8,161 nucleotides of DNA from Myxococcales bacterium. Its GTDB lineage: Bacteria; Myxococcota; Polyangia; Fen-1088. Below the pieces are notes generated by a model that saw only the letters and a list, made by a program, of their open reading frames with translations, was not told the DNA's origin and ran no database searches. This document shows positions 1-4,498 of this stretch, piece after piece. The stretch's first letter is position 1; every line of letters begins with the position of its first letter. The DNA lies in NCBI GenBank assembly GCA_003153875.1, contig PMBY01000265.1, positions 1 to 8,161 on the forward strand, in the 5' to 3' direction. The translations under genes and the position numbers were made by a program.

Positions 1-14
1 CACGACAGAGTTTT

Positions 15-50
15 GCACGCAATCGCCGGCAGAAACGCCGCATTGCGTGC
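15..50. repeat. Imperfect hairpin just outside the left arm
   Basis: GCACGCAAT (15-23) is the exact reverse complement of ATTGCGTGC (42-50). Inside it CGGC (27-30) can pair with GCCG (37-40), leaving a 6-nt loop. The element lies outside the left inverted-repeat arm, downstream of the leftward S23/IVP gene. A T-run precedes it on the plus strand, but no T-run follows the stem in either direction, so it is not a standard Rho-independent terminator. Its role is unknown and it may be chance or part of an older repeat. Confidence 0.35.
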
Positions 51-72
51 GACTAATCGGGGAGCGGTGTGG

Positions 73-120
73 GTGACAGGGACGGTAGCGGTAGCGGTGA
101 CAGCGACGGTGACCGTGGCG
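73..120 (-). repeat. Hexanucleotide tandem array, 8 units
   Basis: Read on the plus strand, eight consecutive 6-nt units follow the pattern GTGRCR and variants: GTGACA, GGGACG, GTAGCG twice, GTGACA, GCGACG, GTGACC, GTGGCG. The matching array in the right arm has nine units. The array lies downstream of the S23/IVP gene, beyond its hairpin. Frames crossing it translate as Val-Thr/Val-Ala repeats and are not credible genes. Confidence 0.8.
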
Positions 121-123
121 GTG

Positions 124-149
124 GGCCCGGGCCTTTGGCGGCCCGGGCC
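124..149 (-). terminator. G/C palindromic hairpin after the left S23/IVP gene
   Basis: GGCCCGGGCC (124-133) and its second copy (140-149) form a perfect 10-bp all-G/C stem with a 6-nt loop, 9 bases past the S23/IVP stop codon. The identical hairpin follows the right-arm gene. There is no T-tract, so termination is only a guess. It could instead protect the 3' end of the mRNA or be a structural element of the repeat. Confidence 0.35.
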
Positions 150-158
150 AGAGCGGAA

Positions 159-488
159 TCAGGGATGGGTCAGGCGCCAGAGAATCGCGAGGATGGAATC
201 GAGCAGGGACAGTGCGGGCGTGACGGTGGCTTGGTCCACGTTACCCCAAGCCATGGCCACGGCAAGGTGGGAGCGGACTTCCCCGGCAGAGCCGGCGGCG
301 ATTCGGTAGTGATGAAGTCGATCCTGGCCCGCGCGTCGGGCGCCTTCAGCGATGTTGCCCGGCACCGATGAGCCGGCGCGTTTGAGCTGTTGGGCCAGAT
401 CCCTGTCGTGGAGGCGGATTCGCTCGACCGCTGGCCGGAGCGCGCTGACCATCTGCAGAGCCATTTCGTAGACCTCGAAGCGTTTCAT
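159..488 (-). CDS. Four-helix-bundle protein, S23/IVP (23S rRNA intervening-sequence protein) family, left copy
   Basis: The 109-residue product matches the S23/IVP family. It has an N-terminal 'FEVYEMALQMV' helix, then the signature QLKRAGSSVPGNIAEGARR (residues 34-52) and 'IAAGSAGEVRSHLAVA' (63-78). Family members form small four-helix bundles. Some are encoded inside intervening sequences of 23S rRNA, and the family is related to the Avd accessory proteins of diversity-generating retroelements; the stand-alone copies have no established function. The start is the ATG at 488, because AGGAGG lies 5 nt upstream of it. An in-frame extension to 557 is open but crosses the Shine-Dalgarno site. 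The right-arm copy differs at four residues (Q33L, N83D, D85N, S94A). No rRNA gene or reverse transcriptase is nearby. Confidence 0.9.
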   Translation of the reverse strand: MKRFEVYEMALQMVSALRPAVERIRLHDRDLAQQLKRAGSSVPGNIAEGARRAGQDRLHHYRIAAGSAGEVRSHLAVAMAWGNVDQATVTPALSLLDSILAILWRLTHP

Positions 489-533
489 CAGGACCTCCTT
501 TGTCGCGGCCTCAAGCAGGCCGTCGCGCAGCGA

Positions 534-597
534 TGACGGTCCCCTGTCCCGGCGCAAGGACGAAACGACAAGGTCAGCGCGAAACCATCGCGGCCGG
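534..597 (-). promoter_or_regulatory. 64-bp leader identical in both arms (left copy)
   Basis: This noncoding block lies about 45 bp upstream of the S23/IVP start. It is identical over all 64 bases to 2403-2466 in reverse complement, while the adjoining genes are about 92% identical. It probably holds the promoter or a recognition sequence of the repeat unit. I see no convincing -35/-10 pair, so the function is inferred from conservation alone. Confidence 0.4.
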
Positions 598-629
598 CGG
601 CGCCGCTGTCACTTGACGAGGTCGGAACG

Positions 630-998
630 GTGCGTACATCTAGACAGATGTCGAAGCCTCTCGAACCGCGCCTCCCTCGATGGGGACATGTCGGCTTCTC
701 CGCAAGGGCCACCACGAAGAAACTGCACTCGGACCTCGGGTTCGACTCGGCCGACGAAGCCTTCACGTCCATCTGCGATTTTGCCGGGAAGGCGGCCGAG
801 AGAGAGGCCCGTGAGGCCACTGTGACAATTCGTCCGGCCGGATCTCCCCGAGGAGAGCCTGCGGATCGGGAGGTTAAAGTGAAGCCGTACGATGCCTCAT
901 TTGGGCTAACAGACGATCAGAGGAATCGCATTCGTGCGGAACTCGGCTCTGGCTCGAAAGCGCCCAGACGCAAGTTGGTCTTCCGATTCGATAGTTGA
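630..998 (+). CDS. Hypothetical protein, 122 codons
   Basis: I do not recognise this product. The reading frame shows coding character: the part around residues 30-60 has mostly G/C third positions and an acidic-basic alternating composition. The chain ends in a strand-like KLVFRFDS. There is no signal peptide, membrane segment or clear motif. The GTG at 630 has a weak GAGG about 9 nt upstream (617-620). An internal ATG at 648 (residue 7) has none, so the start is uncertain. The gene begins about 28 bp inside the left arm boundary and is convergent with the exported-protein gene at 1263-1655. It may be a degraded or lineage-specific gene, or an open frame of no function. Confidence 0.4.
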   Translation: MRTSRQMSKPLEPRLPRWGHVGFSARATTKKLHSDLGFDSADEAFTSICDFAGKAAEREAREATVTIRPAGSPRGEPADREVKVKPYDASFGLTDDQRNRIRAELGSGSKAPRRKLVFRFDS

Positions 999-1262
999 GG
1001 ATTTCACGGCCGCCCACCTACGGTTTCCTGCCACCAGTCCTCGGCACGCCGTTGCCGGAGAGCCTCGCTCGGTGGCCCCGACGAGTCAGTCCACCGGTTC
1101 TGGCATCTGGGCTGCTGCTCCCGCCTCCGGCCATCCGTTCCCAGGGTTGCCTCCGCCACGAGGCTCGCAATCTGGAAGCGGGTTGTGGATGCGCAGAGTG
1201 CCGTGCTGCTCCGAAGTTGTGGACTCCTTCGTGGGTGCCCCCCAGCCGTCGCGACCATCCGG
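999..1262. other. Stretch with no supported gene
   Basis: This 264-bp stretch between two convergent genes has open frames on both strands, but none has a ribosome-binding site, a recognisable motif or consistent codon bias. No RNA gene, tandem repeat or strong terminator was found by eye. It may contain remains of a decayed gene, which I could not identify. Confidence 0.5.
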
Positions 1263-1655
1263 TCATTGTCGCCCGTACAGAAGGCGGCATGTTTCCACGG
1301 CAGCGTTCTTCTCTCTCAAGGCTGAATCCCATACCGCCGTCCGCGCGCGCCAAACGGTGTCTCCATCCTTCTCGTGCTTTGTGATTCTGCCGCCGTTCAG
1401 CTTTACGTATGCCCAGTAGGCAGCGTCTGCCTCCCCGAGGCAGATACTGAGATCGAGCGCCCGCCTCCCTTCGGCGTCCTTGCGCTTTTCCTCCGCTTGG
1501 TTGCGTTTTTCGATCTGGGCCTTCAGGGCAGCAACCTCCGCCTGAGACTTCTCAAGGCGTTCCTGTGACGCTGGGAAAATCGCGTTGACAATTTCGTCGC
1601 ACGCCACGGGCGATAGGCAGCACGCTAGAAACGCTACTCCTAGTACCATCCGCAT
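1263..1655 (-). CDS. Putative exported coiled-coil protein, possibly a lipoprotein
   Basis: Starting at the ATG at 1655 the product is 130 residues. Residues 3-17 form a hydrophobic core, followed by Cys19 in SPVAC, so a signal peptide is likely. The lipobox is poor because Pro sits at -3, and Cys12 or Cys13 are alternatives. Residues 30-65 are rich in Glu, Lys, Ala and Gln with heptad-like spacing, which suggests a coiled coil. A mixed C-terminal part contains Cys72 and Cys123, which could form a disulfide. The frame is open upstream to 1769, but that extension would put about 38 residues ahead of the hydrophobic core and has no ribosome-binding site. The ATG at 1655 also lacks a clear one. 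No family was recognised; a cell-envelope role is an inference from the signal sequence. It is divergent from the small secreted-protein gene at 1855. Confidence 0.6.
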   Translation of the reverse strand: MRMVLGVAFLACCLSPVACDEIVNAIFPASQERLEKSQAEVAALKAQIEKRNQAEEKRKDAEGRRALDLSICLGEADAAYWAYVKLNGGRITKHEKDGDTVWRARTAVWDSALREKNAAVETCRLLYGRQ

Positions 1656-1854
1656 GCGACCGGGTGGACGGTGGAAGAGAGGCTGTGGGCACTCAGGCAC
1701 GAACGTGCCCCTCTGTCCTGGCATAGCCGCGTGGTGAGCCGGCGGGGCGCGCGATTTCCATCGAGTCATTGTGCATTCGAAGGGGGCGCTCTAGCAAGCG
1801 GGACGGGAAAGGGCGCGGCGTGATACCCTAAGACTCACACACACGGGAGGTGGG

Positions 1855-2091
1855 ATGAAGAAGGCATTGCCTGTTGCGTTTTCGCTGCTGCTTGGAGCCG
1901 CAGCGTACTTCGCGGCGTTACCGGCCGATGGCGCCTCCGTTCGCGTACGTGGCGCGATCACCAAGAGAGGCAAGTACGTGGCTCCCCACTCCAGAAGCAC
2001 GCCGAATAAGTCGAAGCTTGACAACTACTCGACAAAGGGGAACGCCAATCCGTTCACAGGCAAGCCCGGGTCGAAACCACTGACGAAGTAG
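1855..2091 (+). CDS. Small secreted protein of the 'VRG...YV.PH.RS.PN...NPFTG' type
   Basis: The 78-residue product starts MKKALPVAFSLLLGAAAYFA, a clear Sec signal peptide with likely cleavage near residues 24-27. The mature part is about 50 residues and basic. It carries VRGAITKRGKYVAPHSRS (31-48) and DNYSTKGNANPFTGKPG (56-72). Many bacterial small exported proteins share this pattern, commonly as VRGYxRxDGTYVxPHxRS followed by GNxNPYTG. No function is established to my knowledge. Here Gly-Tyr of the usual core is replaced by Gly-Ala. The start is well supported: GGAGG (1846-1850) lies 4 nt upstream of the ATG. It is followed by the Cys-rich frame on the same strand, and the two may be co-transcribed. 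Confidence 0.85.
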   Translation: MKKALPVAFSLLLGAAAYFAALPADGASVRVRGAITKRGKYVAPHSRSTPNKSKLDNYSTKGNANPFTGKPGSKPLTK

Positions 2092-2149
2092 TTGGAGAGG
2101 AGCCAAGGCACTAAGAAGGTCGTCCAAGTACCGCGCAGTCTTTCTGGCG

Positions 2150-2371
2150 GTGGCGCTCACGGCTGTCGGATTCGCGGTCGGAAATCGACACCGAGCGATG
2201 GTCGAACCGACTGCCGTTACGGTCGACCGAGATTTGGCGGAGCCGCTGGCAGCGGTACCCAGCCACCGTAGCGGCTGTTGCTCCTACCACGACGGCGTCT
2301 GTGGCTGCAGCCTCGGGCGCGTCCAGTGTTGCGACGGCACGATGAGTCCGTCCTGTACTTGCGCACGCTAG
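2150..2371 (+). CDS. Small Cys-rich protein with CCS...CGC...CCDGT motif; start uncertain, possibly lost
   Basis: The C-terminus carries eight cysteines in CCSYHDGVCGC (43-53) and CCDGTMSPSC (60-69), ending CTCAR. I recall this spacing from small proteobacterial hypothetical proteins, usually with HGG where this one has HDG. A zinc-binding or disulfide-rich fold is likely, but the function is unknown. The first start available is the GTG at 2150, which has no ribosome-binding site and cuts into a hydrophobic segment. The frame is open back to 2084, and the upstream codons read RRSSKYRAVFLAVALTAVGF, a convincing signal sequence. AGGAG at 2098-2102 is placed for a start at 2111, where the codon is CTA. 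The true start may therefore have mutated, or the sequence may contain an error. The gene lies 20-60 bp downstream of the NPFTG-type gene. Confidence 0.6.
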   Translation: MALTAVGFAVGNRHRAMVEPTAVTVDRDLAEPLAAVPSHRSGCCSYHDGVCGCSLGRVQCCDGTMSPSCTCAR

Positions 2372-2380
2372 CGCGCGTCG

Positions 2381-2401
2381 GGCGCTCTTCGGGGAGTCGC
2401 C
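2381..2401 (+). terminator. Weak terminator-like hairpin after the Cys-rich gene
   Basis: GGCGCTC can pair with GGAGTCGCC across a loop containing TTCG, allowing one bulged T. The hairpin starts 10 bp after the stop codon of the Cys-rich gene and overlaps the inner edge of the right arm. No T-tract follows, so this is a tentative call. Confidence 0.25.
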
Positions 2402-2402
2402 A

Positions 2403-2466
2403 CCGGCCGCGATGGTTTCGCGCTGACCTTGTCGTTTCGTCCTTGCGCCGGGACAGGGGACCGTCA
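2403..2466 (+). promoter_or_regulatory. 64-bp leader identical in both arms (right copy)
   Basis: This matches 534-597 at every base in reverse complement. It ends about 45 bp upstream of the S23/IVP start. Between it and the start codon lie a block that differs at 7 of 11 positions between arms and a 5-bp hairpin with a GCTTG loop just before AAGGAGG. Conservation above that of the gene points to a promoter, an RNA element or a site recognised during spread of the module. Confidence 0.4.
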
Positions 2467-2511
2467 CACGCGCACGGCGGCCTGCTTGAGGCCACGACAA
2501 AGGAGGTCCTG

Positions 2512-2841
2512 ATGAAACGCTTTGAAGTCTACGAAATGGCTCTGCAGATGGTCAGCGCGCTCCGGCCGGCGGTCGAGCGAATTCGCCTTCACGACCGGGA
2601 TCTGGCCCTGCAGCTCAAACGCGCCGGCTCGTCGGTGCCAGGTAACATCGCTGAAGGCGCTCGGCGCGCGGGCCAGGATCGACTTCACCACTACCGGATC
2701 GCCGCCGGCTCCGCCGGAGAAGTCCGCTCACATCTGGCCGTTGCCATGGCTTGGGGTGACGTGAACCAAGCCACCGTCACACCCGCCCTGGCCCTGCTCG
2801 ATTCCATCCTCGCGATTCTCTGGCGCCTGACCCATCCCTGA
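2512..2841 (+). CDS. Four-helix-bundle protein, S23/IVP family, right copy
   Basis: The 109-residue protein is the inverted duplicate of the product of 159-488. They share 105 of 109 residues, including the QLKRAGSSVPGNIAEG signature (34-49) and the IAAGSAGEV segment. The differences are L33, D83, N85 and A94. At the DNA level 26 of 330 bases differ, and about 21 of these are synonymous, so the pair has evolved as protein-coding sequence. The ATG at 2512 is chosen because AAGGAGG ends 5 nt before it. The frame is open back to 2278, but that would read through the leader, the hairpin and the end of the Cys-rich gene. As for the left copy, the biochemical role is unknown; related proteins bind nucleic acid or act as retroelement accessory factors (Avd). 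Confidence 0.9.
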   Translation: MKRFEVYEMALQMVSALRPAVERIRLHDRDLALQLKRAGSSVPGNIAEGARRAGQDRLHHYRIAAGSAGEVRSHLAVAMAWGDVNQATVTPALALLDSILAILWRLTHP

Positions 2842-2850
2842 CTCCGTCCT

Positions 2851-2876
2851 GGCCCGGGCCGCCAAAGGCCCGGGCC
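2851..2876 (+). terminator. G/C palindromic hairpin after the right S23/IVP gene
   Basis: Two copies of GGCCCGGGCC (2851-2860, 2867-2876) flank the loop GCCAAA, 9 bases beyond the stop codon. The sequence and placement match the left arm exactly. With no T-run, intrinsic termination is uncertain. Because each half-stem is itself a palindrome, the DNA could also extrude or pair in other ways. Confidence 0.35.
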
Positions 2877-2879
2877 CAC

Positions 2880-2933
2880 CGCCACTGTCTCTGTCACTGT
2901 CACTGTCACCGTCACCGCCACCGTCCCTGTCAC
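2880..2933 (+). repeat. Hexanucleotide tandem array, 9 units
   Basis: The units on the plus strand are CGCCAC, TGTCTC, TGTCAC three times, CGTCAC, CGCCAC, CGTCCC and TGTCAC. This corresponds to the left array (73-120) with one unit more and a more homogeneous centre. The pattern suggests replication slippage after the two arms were formed. Confidence 0.8.
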
Positions 2934-3082
2934 CCACACCGCACCGTTCCCCGCCCACGCCGAATTCCAGGACATTGGCAGACACGTTGAACTCCGACGG
3001 AAAGGGCGCTAGGTGTTAGCCGCGGGCGTCGCCCCGAAACAGACAAACATCAAAGTACGGAAACAACTCAGGAGAATCAGTC

Positions 3083-4375
3083 ATGGCGACCGGCAAGTTT
3101 GGAGTGGGGGTCATCGGTTGTGGCACCGTAGGGGGCGGTGTCGTGAAGCTCCTCGTCGAGGAGGCGGAGAACCTGCGCCGCAAGACCGGCGTGGCGGTCG
3201 AGCTATGCAAAGCGGCGGACATCGACCCAGCCAAGCGCAAGTCCACCGGTCTGGCAGCCGAGCGGCTCACCGAAAACGCGCAAGAAATCCTGGACGACCC
3301 TGCGATCCGCGTGGTGGTCGAGGTCATCGGCGGGGTCAAGGCGGCCTACTCCCTTGTGGAGGCGGCGCTGACCGCGGGCAAGCACGTGGTCACTGCCAAC
3401 AAGGAACTAATCGCCAAGAAAGGGCCTGAGCTGCTTGCACTGGCGCGAAAACACAACGTGACTCTGCACTTCGAGGCGTCGTCGTGCGGAGGCATTCCTG
3501 TCATCAATGCTTTGGGCCAGTCGCTGGCCGTCAACCGCTTCGAACGCCTGTATGGCATCGTCAACGGCACTACCAACTTCATCCTGACCAAGATGCATCG
3601 CGAGGGGGCCGAGTTCGCAGCCGTGCTGCGAGAAGCGCAAGAGCTGGGCTATGCCGAGGCGGATCCCACCGCCGACGTGGACGGCCACGACGCCACTTAC
3701 AAGCTGGCCATCCTGGCCGCCCTGGCCTTCAACACCGCGGTCGACTACCGCGAGATCTTCACCGAGGGCATCCGCGGTGTCACCGCGCGTGACATCGAGC
3801 TGGCCAAGGAATACGGCTACGTCATCAAACTCCTCGCCATCGGCATCGAACACGACGAGAAGAGCGTCGAGCTGCGCGTGCACCCCATGATGATCCGGCG
3901 CGACCACCCGCTGGCCGCGGTCAGCGATTCCTTCAACGCCGTGTTCGCGCGGGGCAACTACGTGGGCGACGTCATGTTCTACGGCCGCGGCGCGGGCGCG
4001 CTGCCGACTGCCTCGGCTATCCTGGGCGACATCATCGACCTGGCCATGCACCATCCCCAGGGCGGTGTGAGCGGGCGCATGAACTTCGGCGCGCGCAAAA
4101 AGCACGTGGTCCCCATGGGCGAGGTGGTGAGCAAGTTCTACCTGCGGCTCGAGGTGAAAGACCGGCCCGGCGTGCTGGCGACCATCGCCCAGATCTTCGG
4201 CGAATGCGAGGTCAGCATCGCGGGCGTCAAGCAAAAGGAAGCCACTGGCAAGGAAGCCGAGCTGGTCATCCTGACCCACGAAGTCCGCGAGTCCGCCATG
4301 CAGAAAGCGGTGGCCGACATCCGCAAGCTGGACGTGGTGCTGGGCGTGCGCTCGCTTCTGCGCGCGGATAGTTAG
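3083..4375 (+). CDS. hom: Homoserine dehydrogenase
   Basis: The enzyme reduces aspartate-4-semialdehyde to homoserine with NAD(P)H, at the branch to threonine and methionine, in the cytoplasm. The 430-residue chain has the usual length and layout of single-function bacterial enzymes. It has a Rossmann nucleotide-binding domain with GVIGCGTVGGGV (9-20) and VVTANKELIAKKG (102-114, Lys107). The catalytic domain has GIVNGTTNFIL (158-168) and GYAEADPTADVDGHDATYKL (189-208); Lys207 and the nearby acidic residues match the active site. A C-terminal ACT domain begins near residue 352 (YLRLEVKDRPGVLATIAQIF), which normally senses end-product amino acids such as threonine. The ATG at 3083 follows AGGAG (3070-3074) with 8-nt spacing. 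The gene stands alone here, with the right inverted-repeat arm upstream and a convergent operon downstream. Confidence 0.97.
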   Translation: MATGKFGVGVIGCGTVGGGVVKLLVEEAENLRRKTGVAVELCKAADIDPAKRKSTGLAAERLTENAQEILDDPAIRVVVEVIGGVKAAYSLVEAALTAGKHVVTANKELIAKKGPELLALARKHNVTLHFEASSCGGIPVINALGQSLAVNRFERLYGIVNGTTNFILTKMHREGAEFAAVLREAQELGYAEADPTADVDGHDATYKLAILAALAFNTAVDYREIFTEGIRGVTARDIELAKEYGYVIKLLAIGIEHDEKSVELRVHPMMIRRDHPLAAVSDSFNAVFARGNYVGDVMFYGRGAGALPTASAILGDIIDLAMHHPQGGVSGRMNFGARKKHVVPMGEVVSKFYLRLEVKDRPGVLATIAQIFGECEVSIAGVKQKEATGKEAELVILTHEVRESAMQKAVADIRKLDVVLGVRSLLRADS

Positions 4376-4412
4376 AATGCCGGTCTGCGGATCGCGGGTC
4401 GCGTGGGCGTGG

Positions 4413-4465
4413 GCGTGAGCGAGTTCGTGGGCGGGACGCGAAACGCGACCCGAACTCGCTCACGC
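4413..4465. terminator. Large hairpin at the hom/terC convergent junction
   Basis: GCGTGAGCGAGTTCG (4413-4427) is the exact reverse complement of 4451-4465. The 23-nt interior can fold further, since CGCG pairs with CGCG around AAA. It lies about 37 bp after the hom stop and 34 bp after the terC stop, so it could end transcription from both sides. It lacks a T-tract. An alternative pairing of CGGGTCGCG (4395-4403) with CGCGACCCG (4444-4452) competes. The surrounding bases are hexamer-like (GTGGGC, GTGAGC, GTAGCG in either orientation). Confidence 0.6.
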
Positions 4466-4498
4466 TACCGCTCACGCCAGCCGCTCGCCGCGTGCCGC

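Larger units (their letters stand above)
64..602 (-). repeat. Left arm of a ~540-bp inverted repeat (S23/IVP module)
   Basis: The reverse complement of this segment aligns end to end with 2398-2942. In module order the arm holds a 64-bp leader (597 down to 534), a short variable block (533-523), a 5-bp hairpin and Shine-Dalgarno site, the S23/IVP gene (488-159), a G/C hairpin (149-124) and a hexamer array (120-73). The arms differ in length by 6 bp, which is explained by one hexamer unit. The coding portions differ at 26 of 330 positions by hand alignment. Similarity may reach a little further out, to about 58, across a small gap. No target-site duplication was found. Confidence 0.9.
2398..2942 (+). 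repeat. Right arm of the ~540-bp inverted repeat (S23/IVP module)
   Basis: This is the inverted partner of 64-602. In order it holds the identical leader (2403-2466), a variable 11-bp block (2467-2477), a GGCCT/AGGCC hairpin (2479-2493), a Shine-Dalgarno site (2501-2506), the S23/IVP gene (2512-2841), a G/C hairpin (2851-2876) and a hexamer array (2880-2933). The inner boundary falls where CGCC at 2398-2401 ends the match. The outer match CCACACCGC ends at 2942. No transposase or terminal duplication is visible. About 140 bp separate it from hom. Confidence 0.9.

Noticed and set aside
73..120. CRISPR array
   Set aside because: The units are 6 bp, directly adjacent and without spacers.
1004..1384. 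Overlapping open frames on both strands between the hypothetical and exported-protein genes
   Set aside because: They lack start signals, motifs and consistent codon bias. Pro/Ser/Arg-rich translations are expected by chance in this composition.
2278..2511. Long N-terminal extension of the right S23/IVP frame
   Set aside because: It runs through the end of the Cys-rich gene and the conserved leader. The Shine-Dalgarno site directly before the ATG at 2512 and the equal length of the left copy fix the start.
64..2942. Diversity-generating retroelement, because S23/IVP proteins are related to Avd
   Set aside because: There is no reverse transcriptase and no template/variable repeat pair with adenine-biased changes; the differences between arms are mostly silent and not A-specific.
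64..2942. 23S rRNA intervening sequence
   Set aside because: No rRNA sequence flanks either S23/IVP gene, so these are stand-alone copies.
2976..2991. Sigma-54-like promoter upstream of hom (TGGCA...TTGA)
   Set aside because: The -24 part is good, but the -12 part has GA where GC is nearly invariant. A sigma-70 reading (TTGAAC with TAGGTG 17 bp on) is also weak.
3407..4279. 290-codon open frame antisense to hom
   Set aside because: It is a shadow of the GC-rich codon pattern of hom, has no recognisable motif, and hom is unambiguous.
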